Part shown: positions 25,742 to 35,284 of the stretch, piece after piece
How the letters are laid out: each line of letters begins with the position of its first letter
Numbering within the stretch: the first letter of the stretch is position 1
NCBI RefSeq assembly: GCF_023283895.1
Contig: NZ_JAKILB010000009.1
Span: forward strand, 1-64,000
Length of the DNA: 64,000 nucleotides
Source of the DNA: Shewanella pneumatophori
GTDB taxonomy: Bacteria > Pseudomonadota > Gammaproteobacteria > Enterobacterales > Shewanellaceae
Direction: 5' to 3'
Made by a program: the position numbers and the translations under genes
The notes under the pieces: model-generated
Database searches by the model: none
The model's input: the letters and a program-made list of their open reading frames with translations, nothing else
What the model was told of the DNA's origin: nothing

Positions 25742-27406
25742 ATGTGTTCAATTTTTGCAATTTTAGATATCCAGTCAGATGCTACGCCACTGCGTCAAGT
25801 CGCTCTTGAAATGTCTAAGTTACTGCGTCATCGCGGCCCGGATTGGTCTGGCATTTACAGCAGCGATAAAGCGATTTTGGCCCACGAGCGCTTAGCGATT
25901 GTTGATATTGAGCACGGCGCTCAACCACTATTGAGCCAAGATGGCTCTATCGTGTTAGCCGTAAACGGTGAGATCTACAACCATAAAGAGCTAAAAGCCG
26001 AGCTAGGCGAAAAGTACAGCTACCAAACTAACTCAGATTGTGAAGTCATTTTGGCGCTATACCAAGAATACGGCACCGAGTTCCTCGATAAACTTAACGG
26101 CATTTTCGCGTTCGTACTTTACGATAAAGCCAAAGATACTTATTTAGTTGGCCGAGATCACATGGGCATTATCCCGCTATATACTGGCCGTGACGCAGAA
26201 GGTAACTTCTATGTCGCATCAGAAATGAAAGCATTAATGCCAGTTTGTAAAACCGTAGAAACCTTTACTCCTGGCCATTACCTTTCAAGTGAACAAGGTG
26301 AGCTCACTCATTACTATCAACGTGATTGGCGCGAGTTTGCTGCAGTGCAAGATAACCCTGCAAGTGCAGAAGATGTGCGTGAAGCACTAGAAGCGGCAGT
26401 AAAACGCCAATTAATGTCTGATGTACCTTATGGCGTGCTTTTGTCAGGCGGACTTGACTCATCAGTCATCTCAGCGATTACGCAAACATTTGCTAAACGC
26501 CGTATCGAAGATGATGGTGAAAGCAATGCATGGTGGCCACAGCTGCACTCATTTGCAGTGGGACTTGAAGGCGCACCAGACCTCATTGCCGCGCAAAAAG
26601 TAGCCGATGCAATTGGCACTATTCATCATGAAATCACTTTTACCTTCCAAGACGGTATTGATGCGATTAAAGATGTGATTTATCACTTAGAAACATACGA
26701 TGTCACCACCATTCGTGCAGCAACACCTATGTACTTAATGGCTAGAAAAATCAAAGCTATGGGCATTAAAATGGTATTGTCGGGCGAAGGTGCTGACGAG
26801 CTATTTGGCGGTTACTTATACTTCCACAAAGCGCCAAACGCACAAGCATTCCATGAAGAGCTGGTACGCAAGCTAGATAAGTTACACCTATTTGACTGTC
26901 TACGTGCCAACAAAGCCATGGCAGCATGGGGACTAGAAGCTCGCGTACCGTTTTTAGATAAAGAGTTTATGGACGTGGCCATGCGTACTAACCCAGAAGC
27001 TAAAATGTCTAAAAACGGCAAAATCGAGAAACACATTTTACGTGAAGCTTTTGAGCATAAATTGCCAAAAGAAGTGGCATGGCGCCAAAAAGAGCAATTT
27101 AGCGATGGCGTGGGTTACTCTTGGATTGATGGCCTAAAAGACCATGCCGCTGAACAAGTAGATGATTTAAAGTTGGCAAACGCGAAATTTAGATTCCCAT
27201 ACAACACACCTGAAACCAAAGAAGCGTATTTTTACCGTACTTTCTTTGAAGAATTGTTCCCGCTACCAAGTGCAGCAGAAACAGTGCCAGGTGGTAAGTC
27301 AGTAGCCTGCTCAACACCTGAAGCATTAGCATGGGATGAGAGTTTACAAGGCATTATCGACCCATCAGGCCGTGCAGTGCAGTCAGTTCATGACAGCGCA
27401 TACTAA
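25742..27406 (+). CDS. asnB: Asparagine synthase B (glutamine-hydrolysing)
   Basis: Makes asparagine from aspartate, ATP and glutamine. 554 residues like E. coli AsnB. The N-terminal class II glutaminase domain starts with the catalytic Cys2 (MCSIFAI) after Met removal and includes RGPDWSG and VNGEIYNHKEL. The C-terminal synthetase domain has the PP-loop SGGLDSSVIS near residue 235 and SGEGADELFGGY. The ATG is preceded by GGAG. Monocistronic, with its own terminator and a palindromic operator candidate upstream. Confidence 0.97.
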   Translation: MCSIFAILDIQSDATPLRQVALEMSKLLRHRGPDWSGIYSSDKAILAHERLAIVDIEHGAQPLLSQDGSIVLAVNGEIYNHKELKAELGEKYSYQTNSDCEVILALYQEYGTEFLDKLNGIFAFVLYDKAKDTYLVGRDHMGIIPLYTGRDAEGNFYVASEMKALMPVCKTVETFTPGHYLSSEQGELTHYYQRDWREFAAVQDNPASAEDVREALEAAVKRQLMSDVPYGVLLSGGLDSSVISAITQTFAKRRIEDDGESNAWWPQLHSFAVGLEGAPDLIAAQKVADAIGTIHHEITFTFQDGIDAIKDVIYHLETYDVTTIRAATPMYLMARKIKAMGIKMVLSGEGADELFGGYLYFHKAPNAQAFHEELVRKLDKLHLFDCLRANKAMAAWGLEARVPFLDKEFMDVAMRTNPEAKMSKNGKIEKHILREAFEHKLPKEVAWRQKEQFSDGVGYSWIDGLKDHAAEQVDDLKLANAKFRFPYNTPETKEAYFYRTFFEELFPLPSAAETVPGGKSVACSTPEALAWDESLQGIIDPSGRAVQSVHDSAY

Positions 27407-27445
27407 CGTCTTAGAAAACGCTTAACGCACTAGTATAACTAAACA

Positions 27446-27472
27446 AAAAGCCACTCTACTGAGTGGCTTTTG
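27446..27472 (+). terminator. Terminator of asnB
   Basis: An 11-bp stem AAAAGCCACTC / GAGTGGCTTTT (27446-27456 / 27461-27471) with a 4-nt loop. The A-rich arm may also serve the convergent tautomerase-like gene. Confidence 0.88.
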
Positions 27473-27495
27473 TATATGTGAAACTAAACGCCAAT

Positions 27496-27840
27496 CTAAT
27501 TCAGAGCTTTAAAATAGTGTTGCTGTTTAATATCTACAATTTCAATAGTGACACTTGAAACCGTGGCGGTAATTAGTGCGATAGCATCATAGACTCGCTC
27601 AAGTAGAAGCGCTTTTTGCTCATCCGTTCGCCCGGGCATTATCGCGATATTTAAATGAATAAAGTGATTGTTTACGTCTTCGCCAACTTGATAATAATCA
27701 CAAGCGTGTGCTCGAGTTTTTATCGCTTTAGGCTCAAACAACTCTGACTCAATTAACCCTCTGTGGCTTGCCGTGACTAACGCTTCAATAGAGAGCTGCT
27801 GAGCTAAGGGTGCCGAATATTCAATGGTGCAATGTGGCAT
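27496..27840 (-). CDS. 5-carboxymethyl-2-hydroxymuconate delta-isomerase family protein (tautomerase fold)
   Basis: 114 residues matching the HpaF/CHMI family: N-terminal MPHCTIEYS, where Pro2 becomes the catalytic N-terminal proline after Met removal, and FIHLNIAIMPGRTDEQKALLLERV. In E. coli C strains HpaF acts in homoprotocatechuate breakdown, but no hpa genes are here, so the real substrate is unknown. The ATG is preceded by AAGGG. Confidence 0.82.
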   Translation of the reverse strand: MPHCTIEYSAPLAQQLSIEALVTASHRGLIESELFEPKAIKTRAHACDYYQVGEDVNNHFIHLNIAIMPGRTDEQKALLLERVYDAIALITATVSSVTIEIVDIKQQHYFKALN

Positions 27841-27954
27841 AACTTGCCCTTGTTTTACATAACAGTGAAATGACTAAACCATAACCCAACGGGTATTAAT
27901 CGTACAGCTATTGCATGTTTTAGAGTTGATGTAAATAAATGGGTTAAAGCCAAT

Positions 27955-27981
27955 AAAAAAGGGAAGCCTAAGCTCCCCTTT
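27955..27981 (-). terminator. Terminator of the DUF445 gene
   Basis: AAAGGGAAGC and GCTCCCCTTT pair with one mismatch around a 4-nt loop, with TTTTTT following on the minus strand, about 27 bp after the stop codon. Confidence 0.8.
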
Positions 27982-28008
27982 CAATAACGCGAAACTCGCA
28001 TTAATTTA

Positions 28009-28716
28009 TCACGCTTGAATAAGCGCTGCCGCTAAACCAATTAAGCCACCAAACACGCCACCCCATACAACAAGCCAGCCCAAATGTTCACGGATCATCT
28101 CTTGTACGATCTCTTTAACAAGCTGCGGTGTTAGCTCATTAAGTCTCTGAGTAACAATCTCTTCCACTTTAGCGCGCATATCAGCAATCATATTTGGCTG
28201 CTCAAGTTCGGCTTTAACCAGTGCATAGAAATCATCGCTTTGCGCAATTTCACTTAATGAGGTTTTCATTTTCTCAATAAAAGGCTCACGCAGCGGCGTA
28301 ATGGCATCGCTACCACCAAACATAGCCAACATACCACCGAGTGATGATTGTTCAACCGTTTTAACTAATGCGTCAAATGCAGGCGATAAATCAATATTAT
28401 CAATTACTGGCTGCAAGTTAAGTTGCTTTTCAACTCCACCTTCACCCGATAGAAATCGATCGATATTCTCTTCGGTAAAAAACTGCTTCATCATCAGGTT
28501 AGCAATTGCTGCTTTAAACTCTTCAAAACGTGAAGGGATTACGCCAGAGCCATATAAGCCTGGAACCTTTTCAAACAGCATATGGATTGCCAGCCAGTTG
28601 GTGACAGCACCAGATAGCGCAAACAAGCCAACAGTTAACACGATTGGCAAAGCAAACAAGTAACCAACAGCAACTAAAATAGCCGCGATCAGATTGGTAA
28701 TAACACTTTTATTCAA
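28009..28716 (-). CDS. DUF445 family membrane protein
   Basis: Unknown function; DUF445 (YheB-like) family. 235 residues with an N-terminal hydrophobic hairpin (about 5-45), the family signature GAVTNWLAIHMLFEKVPGLYGSGVIPSRF, an amphipathic helical middle and a C-terminal membrane helix (about 210-233). The start is a TTG with GGGGA six bases upstream; no ATG fits as well. Alone in its transcription unit. Confidence 0.8.
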   Translation of the reverse strand: MNKSVITNLIAAILVAVGYLFALPIVLTVGLFALSGAVTNWLAIHMLFEKVPGLYGSGVIPSRFEEFKAAIANLMMKQFFTEENIDRFLSGEGGVEKQLNLQPVIDNIDLSPAFDALVKTVEQSSLGGMLAMFGGSDAITPLREPFIEKMKTSLSEIAQSDDFYALVKAELEQPNMIADMRAKVEEIVTQRLNELTPQLVKEIVQEMIREHLGWLVVWGGVFGGLIGLAAALIQA

Positions 28717-29150
28717 GCTAATTCCCCAAAAGCATGATTGAAAACGCGCTATGGTATCAATCTAGAAAGACACTAAGCAATAGTCGATATTCGCTTACCC
28801 TCAAGATTCTGTGCGCTAGGCTTGATCATCTTGTTTTATCGCCGTTATCAATGTCCCGCTATCGTAACTTTATATTGCTTCTGAAATCGTCAAATAACCT
28901 AATCAATACATAAGAATCATTTTGCTTTGCAAACAAGCTGAACAATAAAACGCCTTTTGTAACAAGTGTTTTCATTGGTTAACGATTTCGGTCAATTTAG
29001 CAAAAAACATTATGATACCGGACTCATTTACTTGATAATGACGCTAAAATAAGTAGTACGATGATCAACTGTTAACAGAAGTTGTACTTATGATGCTTCT
29101 ACAACATAAAGAGCCAGATACGGCTCGAATTAAATCGGCAAAGGTTTAGT
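28717..29150. other. Divergent intergenic region between the DUF445 and DUF748 genes
   Basis: 434 bp. It contains a 10-bp palindrome CTGTTAACAG (29069-29078) and a possible 19-codon upstream ORF (29090-29149) ending one base before the DUF748 ATG. No RNA gene or repeat seen. Confidence 0.4.
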
Positions 29151-32100
29151 ATGTCTTTTCTCAAAAAATTGCTTCAGCCAATACTTAGTGGCTATCGTCA
29201 GCGCCCAAGATATCAGCGCTTAATCATTATTTTTTCCGCGCTTTATTTATGTTTCACAGCCATTTTGGGGCTATTAGTACCTTATGTTGCTGTTAAACAA
29301 GCTCCTCAACAATTATCACAGCTTTTACAGCGACCGGTCACTTTACAAGATATAAAGATAAACCCATTTACTCTTGACGTTGCCATCGATAACTTTCAAT
29401 TGCACGAAACCAATAACCAACCTTTTGTTGGCTTTAAGCAACTGACATTTGAATTACAATTTTGGGACTCTTTGTTTAATAGGGCTTATAGCGTTACCAA
29501 CGTAACCCTTACGCAGCCTAACGTGAATATTGAGCGGATCAAAGCACCGCAACCTTTACACTTTAACTTTTCAGATATTATTGACACCTTAGCCAAACAG
29601 CCAACGACTAAAGAGAGCGAACCCAACCAGTCGCCGTCAGCGCTGCCTCACTTTATTATCAGTAACTTGGCAATTGTTAAAGCTGACTTAAACTTCGAGG
29701 ATCAGGTTAACGATGCGCAGCTTCATTACCCTGAATTCAATTTGAATGTGAAGTATTTTGACTCAAAACACGCAATTCAGACAGCGCTTAGCCAACAAGC
29801 TGATGGCCATTCTACTCACTCAGATTTAAACCGTTATTCAGTGCATATTGTTGGTCGAAAAGGAGGAGAGATCTCTACACAGGGCCAAGTGCAATTATCA
29901 CCGCTAAATGTAATTGGCGATGTGCAGCTGAGCAACATTCAGCTGCCACAATTTTGGTCGTTTATCTCTGAGCAATTTGCCCCCGTTTTAAGCTCTGGAC
30001 GCTTAACACTTTCGAGTAATTATCAGCTACAAATACAAGACGACAAACTCGCCGTTAAAACTGATAGCGGCTTACTGCAACTTGATGATATTAACTTTGA
30101 TTACCAACAACAATCAGTTATAAACCTTCCCAAGATCGCCCTGCAAGGCATAGCCTTTGATCTGCAAAAGCAAACCGTTACGGCACAATCTCTTGATACC
30201 AATGGTTTAGTGTTAAACACTAAACTTGATAAAAACGGTGTTGACCTTGCAAGAATATTTACACCAATTGCAGATAGCAGCACTGATGTAAACAAGCAAA
30301 AAACAGAAGCTATTGAGACCCAAGCAGCTGATACATCTGAACAACACAAAATAGCCAACAATCGAGATAAATCAGCTAAGCCTAACTGGAGTGCCGTGCT
30401 ACAAAAGATAAACCTTGAAAATTATCAAGTGAATCTGACAGAGGCATTAGTGACTAAAGGTACCCCATGGCAAATTGCTGATATTGCGCTAACCACTGGT
30501 GTGATAACTGCGAGTTTAGCTGATCCGATAGACTATCAACTGTCACTGAACATTAATCAACAAGGTCACATTGGCTCTAGCGGCAGTATTGATGCTTTAG
30601 CACAAACAGCGAATACCCAGCTCACTGTCAGTAATTTTGCATTAGCGCAGCTACAGCAGTATCTGAGCCCATACATCAATATCGAGCTTAAACAAGGTAA
30701 ATTTAATACCCAAGGTGCTCTGGTGTTCAATGCTAAAACAGAGCAATTAACCTATGCAGGTAACTTGCTCGTTAACGATTTATTAATTAAAGATAAAGCC
30801 CAGCAAAAAGAGCTATTGAAATGGCAAGCATTAGACATCAATAGTCTTGAGTTCAACAAACAGGATAATCGCCTCGATATTGATCAAGTCGCGCTAACCC
30901 AACCCTACGGGCGAATTATTATTGCTAAAGATAAGAGTACCAATATTGGCGATCTTATCGTGCAAACTGCACCAGAGAAAACCGAGCAGGCTGAGCAAAC
31001 TCAGCCTGAAAAAGCCGTTACTGCAAAAGTATCGACTAAGACAGCTCAAAGTGCTGCCTCTGCTAAGCCGTTAGCCCTATCAATTAATCAAATTAGCTTT
31101 AAAGATGGTTCGACCTTCTTTGCTGATAATTCATTAACGCCGAACTTTGCCGCCAGTATTGAGCATTTAGATGGCAATATTAGTCAGTTATCTTCTGATA
31201 GCAAACAAACCGCATCGGTTGATATTAAAGGTAAAATTGATCGCTACGCACCTGTTACGTTAAAAGGGGATATCAACCCGTTATTAGCACAGCCCTATTT
31301 AGATTTAGCCCTAAGCTTTAAACATGTAGAGCTAACCTCGGTAAACCCTTATTCAGGTACCTACGCAGGCTACTACATAGATAAAGGCTTACTCTCATTA
31401 GATTTAAACTATCAACTTGATAAAAACCAACTGGTTGGAGATAACCATTTAGTTGTTGACCAATTAAAGCTTGGTAAACCCAGTGACAGCTCTTTAGCAA
31501 CCACCTTGCCCGTAACACTTGCCATTGCACTACTTCAAGACAGGCATGGCGTGATAGATCTAGGGCTGCAAGTATCGGGCGACGTTGATGACCCTAGCTT
31601 TAGCATTGGCAGTATTGTTATGACCGCCTTTACTAATGTAATCACTAAAGCAGTAACGGCGCCATTCACCTTGCTAGCGGGGTTACTCGGTGATGATGCT
31701 GACGAGCTAGATAAAATACAATATCTAGCTGGTGATGCCACATTAGCGCCAGAGCAACAACAAACCTTAGCTAAGCTTGCCAAAGGCCTTGCAGATAGAC
31801 CAATGCTCACTTTAACCGTCGAGGGCGGCGTTAATCTTCAAGAGGATAACCAAGCGTTAAGCGAGCAACAACTGCGAGTGAAATTGGCACAAGCGGCCAA
31901 TATGACACTTGAGCAACTGCCAGCAGAATTATCGCCAAGTAATTACCCTATTACCGGCCCTCTTTCTGATGCATTAATCAGCCTATACGAAACAGAGCTT
32001 GCAAGTCCGGCGTCGCAGGTAAAAGATAAAATTGCAGCAGAGCATCAAGCTGATGAAGCGCTTAGTGAAGAGCAATTATTAAGGCGCTGGCATATTGCAC

Positions 32101-32297
32101 TTTATAATTTCACCTTAGGCGCGCAGCGAATAAATGAAGGTGCATTGGGTAAACTAGCGCAAGCTCGAGCAACTGCAGTAAAAACCTACCTTATTGAACA
32201 ACAAAAAGTTGACCCTAAGAGAGTATTTCTACTCGATAGCCGGGTTGAGCTTAACACTAAGGCCAGCCAAGCTCTGCTAACATTAGGCACAAACTAA
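29151..32297 (+). CDS. DUF748 (AsmA-like) envelope protein
   Basis: Very large (1048 residues), anchored by one N-terminal membrane helix (about 24-46) and otherwise periplasmic. The repeated beta-strand-rich segments (VTLTQPNVNIERI, LSPLNVIGDVQLSNIQLPQFW, SKQTASVDIKGKIDRYAPVTLKGDINPLL) and the GLQVSGDVDDPSFSIGSIV block are characteristic of DUF748, a relative of the AsmA family. Known AsmA-like proteins such as YhdP and TamB move phospholipids or assist outer-membrane biogenesis, so a lipid-bridging role is a reasonable inference, not shown. The last 150 residues have an OmpA-like flavour (ARATAVKTYLIEQQKVDPKRVFLLDSRVELN). AAAGG precedes the ATG. Confidence 0.85.
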   Translation: MSFLKKLLQPILSGYRQRPRYQRLIIIFSALYLCFTAILGLLVPYVAVKQAPQQLSQLLQRPVTLQDIKINPFTLDVAIDNFQLHETNNQPFVGFKQLTFELQFWDSLFNRAYSVTNVTLTQPNVNIERIKAPQPLHFNFSDIIDTLAKQPTTKESEPNQSPSALPHFIISNLAIVKADLNFEDQVNDAQLHYPEFNLNVKYFDSKHAIQTALSQQADGHSTHSDLNRYSVHIVGRKGGEISTQGQVQLSPLNVIGDVQLSNIQLPQFWSFISEQFAPVLSSGRLTLSSNYQLQIQDDKLAVKTDSGLLQLDDINFDYQQQSVINLPKIALQGIAFDLQKQTVTAQSLDTNGLVLNTKLDKNGVDLARIFTPIADSSTDVNKQKTEAIETQAADTSEQHKIANNRDKSAKPNWSAVLQKINLENYQVNLTEALVTKGTPWQIADIALTTGVITASLADPIDYQLSLNINQQGHIGSSGSIDALAQTANTQLTVSNFALAQLQQYLSPYINIELKQGKFNTQGALVFNAKTEQLTYAGNLLVNDLLIKDKAQQKELLKWQALDINSLEFNKQDNRLDIDQVALTQPYGRIIIAKDKSTNIGDLIVQTAPEKTEQAEQTQPEKAVTAKVSTKTAQSAASAKPLALSINQISFKDGSTFFADNSLTPNFAASIEHLDGNISQLSSDSKQTASVDIKGKIDRYAPVTLKGDINPLLAQPYLDLALSFKHVELTSVNPYSGTYAGYYIDKGLLSLDLNYQLDKNQLVGDNHLVVDQLKLGKPSDSSLATTLPVTLAIALLQDRHGVIDLGLQVSGDVDDPSFSIGSIVMTAFTNVITKAVTAPFTLLAGLLGDDADELDKIQYLAGDATLAPEQQQTLAKLAKGLADRPMLTLTVEGGVNLQEDNQALSEQQLRVKLAQAANMTLEQLPAELSPSNYPITGPLSDALISLYETELASPASQVKDKIAAEHQADEALSEEQLLRRWHIALYNFTLGAQRINEGALGKLAQARATAVKTYLIEQQKVDPKRVFLLDSRVELNTKASQALLTLGTN

Positions 32298-32331
32298 CAA
32301 GTGTGTTGAGCACCAAAATTAGCTCATCCTC

Positions 32332-32355
32332 AAGGCATGCTACGGCATGCCTTTT
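32332..32355 (+). terminator. Terminator of the DUF748 gene
   Basis: AAGGCATGC / GCATGCCTT (32332-32340 / 32345-32353), TACG loop, then TTTTC. Confidence 0.85.
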
Positions 32356-32530
32356 CGTTATTTATCAGCCTAGGTTGTTTCATTAGCTGGCTTTGGTTTA
32401 AACCGCTTAAACTGGCATTTCGCTTTTCTTTAGCTTGTGCCATAAAGTAATGCTTTTTATATAATTAGCGATAAGTTAGATTGTTAAAAAGACAGGAATT
32501 CGAATCAATATATTTATGTAAAGGAATGCC

Positions 32531-33169
32531 ATGAATATCGCCCTACTCAGTAATCCAAACACTGATAATGCACAAACAGCCATCGCACTATTGCTTGAGT
32601 CAGTTAAACAGCAAGCAGGCACCAAACTAAACATTGGTTATATCGCCTCAGAGCCTGATCCACAGCGGCAATACTACCTTCAAACACAAGCTATGTATCA
32701 AGCGCATAACGCTGAACTCAATGTTTATCTTGAATTAGAATCCGGCTTTTGCGAAAACAGCCTAAAATCACTATTAAACTGCGATGTTATTCATCTTTCT
32801 GGTGGTGATACTTTTCGATTTTTAAAAGCACTGAAACAGCAAAGTCTTCTGCCAGTGCTGCGTCAATATAGTGTGAATGGCGGCGCAATCGTTGGCGTTA
32901 GTGCTGACGCCATGATAATCACCCCATCGATTGCTAGCGCACCACTTTGCGGTGATAACAATGACTGCCAACTCGAGGATTTAACGGCGCTTAATCTAGT
33001 TGATTTTATGTTTGTCCCCCATGCGACAGACAAACAACTCAAAGAGGCTCGCCTGCCACAACAGGCAAAGTTTGAGCACACAATATGCTTTTGTCCTGAT
33101 GACGCAGCCCTAGTTTCGCTATCGGGTCAACTTCAAGTCGTTGGCCAGCCTGAATGGCAAAAGTCGTAA
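32531..33169 (+). CDS. Peptidase E-like protein (S51 family)
   Basis: 212 residues with the flavodoxin-like fold of peptidase E. The oxyanion/strand motif LSGGDTFRFLKAL (near residue 90) and the nucleophile elbow GVSADAM (Ser124) are visible, followed by a possible His in FVPHATDKQ. Classical S51 peptidases have GxSAG, so Asp in place of the last Gly is unusual and may alter or abolish activity. E. coli PepE cleaves Asp-X dipeptides. The ATG is preceded by AAGGA. Confidence 0.75.
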   Translation: MNIALLSNPNTDNAQTAIALLLESVKQQAGTKLNIGYIASEPDPQRQYYLQTQAMYQAHNAELNVYLELESGFCENSLKSLLNCDVIHLSGGDTFRFLKALKQQSLLPVLRQYSVNGGAIVGVSADAMIITPSIASAPLCGDNNDCQLEDLTALNLVDFMFVPHATDKQLKEARLPQQAKFEHTICFCPDDAALVSLSGQLQVVGQPEWQKS

Positions 33170-33257
33170 AGATGAAAGCAGATCTTTAATCAATACTTTC
33201 AACCCTGTAACGCTTGAGTTAAAATCTGCGCGAGAATCAATACATCAGAGGTAGTTA

Positions 33258-33614
33258 ATGTTTATCATTCGTTGGGTATTAGGCCGTATCATTTTGTTTT
33301 TAAACTTTGTTTTTGCGCCTAAAAAACTAAAGCGTCCAGCTGAAGAACAACAAAAAATCGATAATGCCACTAGCAATTTGACGATTTACGAATATAAAGC
33401 CTGCCCATTTTGCGTAAAGGTTCGTCGTTCTTTACGTCGCCAAGGCTTAAATATCGTCACTCTAGATGCCAAACAAGAGCCGCATAAAAGCACCCTATTA
33501 AATGGCGGCGGCAAACTGCAAGTTCCTTGTATGAAGATTGAAGAAAATGGCCAATCGACATGGATGTACGAATCATCAGAGATCATTAACTTTTTAGATA
33601 AAAAGTTTGCTTAG
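33258..33614 (+). CDS. Membrane-anchored glutaredoxin
   Basis: 118 residues. An N-terminal hydrophobic segment (about residues 2-20, FIIRWVLGRIILFLNFVFA) is followed by a charged linker and a glutaredoxin domain with the CPFC redox motif (Cys49, Cys52), the cis-Pro in LQVPCMKI and the C-terminal YESSEIINFL glutathione-binding region. Probably reduces disulfides at the inner face of the membrane: residues after the helix are Lys/Arg-rich (PKKLKRP), suggesting the domain stays in the cytoplasm. Spaced 88 bp from the S51 gene. Confidence 0.88.
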   Translation: MFIIRWVLGRIILFLNFVFAPKKLKRPAEEQQKIDNATSNLTIYEYKACPFCVKVRRSLRRQGLNIVTLDAKQEPHKSTLLNGGGKLQVPCMKIEENGQSTWMYESSEIINFLDKKFA

Positions 33615-33634
33615 TTTTTCTAAATTCTAAGCTT

Positions 33635-33661
33635 AAAAGGCAGCAGTGACGCTGCCTTTTT
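33635..33661. terminator. Bidirectional terminator between the glutaredoxin and esterase genes
   Basis: AAAAGGCAGC / GCTGCCTTTT (33635-33644 / 33651-33660) with a 6-nt loop. Confidence 0.88.
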
Positions 33662-33673
33662 CATTTAATCACA

Positions 33674-34744
33674 TTAGCTTTTACATCTCACATGTGTACT
33701 GACTTGGTTACAAATTTCCTCTATAACTTTCTGCCCTGCTTGCTGATAATTATTTGTCAGTAAATAGTCAGCGATTTCAAACATTGAATCGGTACCGCCC
33801 GCTGTTTGCGCCACTGCAAAAGCAACATGCTGGCTTAGTGCTATTTGCTGGTTTTCAGATGTTGCATAATGCGCTACTAATCTTTGTAAGGTTCCATTAG
33901 GTACATCAATCTGAAAACCAAATCGGTGTGATAGATCTTGATAATACTTTGCAAGTACATCTATACCCGACACTTTTATTTCATAAGATGGTTGCCAACC
34001 CGAAAAGGTCGTTTTTAGTGCAAACTGCATTGACGAATGTTTAGTTGTACGATGAGATTGCTCGGGAAAAGATTGAAAAATATACCGAGAATTAGAAACC
34101 TTAGCCAAAGATTCATTCAGTTCCGAAAATGCCACCTGCATGTGTTCACCTTCATTGGCAATAGTAACGATTAGCGGCGATGTTTGTTTTAAAGCACTCA
34201 AACTCCGTTGTTTAACTTGCTTAACAATATACTCATCATCTAATGACGGACTAAATGCAAAATATTGGGAAAAGTCAGCATGACCATTTAACCAACTATC
34301 TAGAACAAAACGACCTGAATTCGAGTGCCCCGATAAAATACTAAAAGATGATGTACGATAATTTTTATCAATAAATGGCTTTAGCTCTTGGATTAAAAAT
34401 TTACCAAAGGCAGTCAAATCACCATTATTTGGCTTAAGCTCGCTGCCCCGACTTTCTATTCCAACCACAATAAAATTAGGGACTTGTTCGCTTAGAAGGT
34501 CTATTACAGATAAGGTTGGCAACATATCCCACTGCCCATGTAATACATAAAGCACTGGGTAACTCTTACCGGTATCCGCATAGAGTTCTGGAAGCTTGAT
34601 CAGCAAATCTCTTTGTTGTTCTAATACTTCAGACTCTAGCTTAACTTGCTCTGCTAAAATCAAATCTGATGCTAATATTGGCATTGAGATAAACATGATA
34701 CTCAACAACAATCCTTTAGTTCGCCCTCGTTGCAACAATCCCAT
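33674..34744 (-). CDS. Exported esterase (PF00756-type alpha/beta hydrolase)
   Basis: 356 residues from the ATG at 34742-34744; the TTG one codon upstream is less likely, and AAGGA lies nearby. A signal peptide (GLLLSIMFISMPILA, cleavage near ILA/S) precedes an esterase-D-like domain: YPVLYVLHGQWDMLPTLSVIDLL, FIVVGIESRG, nucleophile motif GHSNSG near residue 140 and a likely His in FPEQSHRTTKHSS. A C-terminal helical extension (about 100 residues) is extra to the family core. Family members hydrolyse acyl or feruloyl esters or ferri-siderophores; the substrate is open. Confidence 0.8.
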   Translation of the reverse strand: MGLLQRGRTKGLLLSIMFISMPILASDLILAEQVKLESEVLEQQRDLLIKLPELYADTGKSYPVLYVLHGQWDMLPTLSVIDLLSEQVPNFIVVGIESRGSELKPNNGDLTAFGKFLIQELKPFIDKNYRTSSFSILSGHSNSGRFVLDSWLNGHADFSQYFAFSPSLDDEYIVKQVKQRSLSALKQTSPLIVTIANEGEHMQVAFSELNESLAKVSNSRYIFQSFPEQSHRTTKHSSMQFALKTTFSGWQPSYEIKVSGIDVLAKYYQDLSHRFGFQIDVPNGTLQRLVAHYATSENQQIALSQHVAFAVAQTAGGTDSMFEIADYLLTNNYQQAGQKVIEEICNQVSTHVRCKS

Positions 34745-35222
34745 CAATCACTATCCTTGTGGTTTTATATTTATGTCTATTTTTTTCTTTAAGCAAGTAA
34801 CCTATGAGCTATGAATCTAAGCTCAATCTATTTTCGCTATCTTGTGGTAGAGACTGTAGCTCAAAATCTCTGCATAATAATCCATACAATCGCTCTTACT
34901 ACTATTAACTCAACAAGCAACAACTGAGTTACATACCAACCTTAAAGTAAACCAATTCAAATCAGCACTAAGCGACATCGTGCTTAACATCACAAAAAAC
35001 ACCTATAATTTCAACATCACCAACTCTCTATCTAGCAATTTTCAAGTAAAATCTGATTGGCTTTTAAACATAAACGATATTCAACCACTTTCACCAATAA
35101 CTTCACAATCGATTTTATTGGTGAATTCCACTAATAAATACTGAAAAAGTAAGATTATCAGTCAACACATGTGTTCAAGTTCATTTATTTGAAGAAGATC
35201 AGTTAAAAACAGAAATATTCAA
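34745..35222. other. Long intergenic region upstream of the trp promoter
   Basis: About 480 bp. Contains an 11-bp inverted repeat (TTCACCAATAA 35090-35100 / TTATTGGTGAA 35115-35125) and a 12-bp palindrome AACACATGTGTT (35164-35175). No supportable ORF or RNA gene. Confidence 0.45.
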
Positions 35223-35267
35223 TTGACAGGTTTGTCTCGTAAATGTTTCTATATAGCCACTGAAACA
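35223..35267 (+). promoter_or_regulatory. trp operon promoter region with overlapping inverted repeat
   Basis: A perfect -35 TTGACA (35223-35228). The -10 is not clear: TATATA at 35250-35255 would need an unusually long 21-bp spacer. An inverted repeat TGTTTC-N12-GAAACA (35244-35267) covers the expected -10 and start site and could be the operator. It does not match the E. coli TrpR operator. Confidence 0.45.
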
Positions 35268-35284
35268 AACAAGATGAATTTCCA

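Noticed and set aside
25615..25809. 64-codon ORF overlapping the asnB start
   Set aside because: Runs into asnB out of frame, with no ribosome-binding site; shadow of asnB and its leader.
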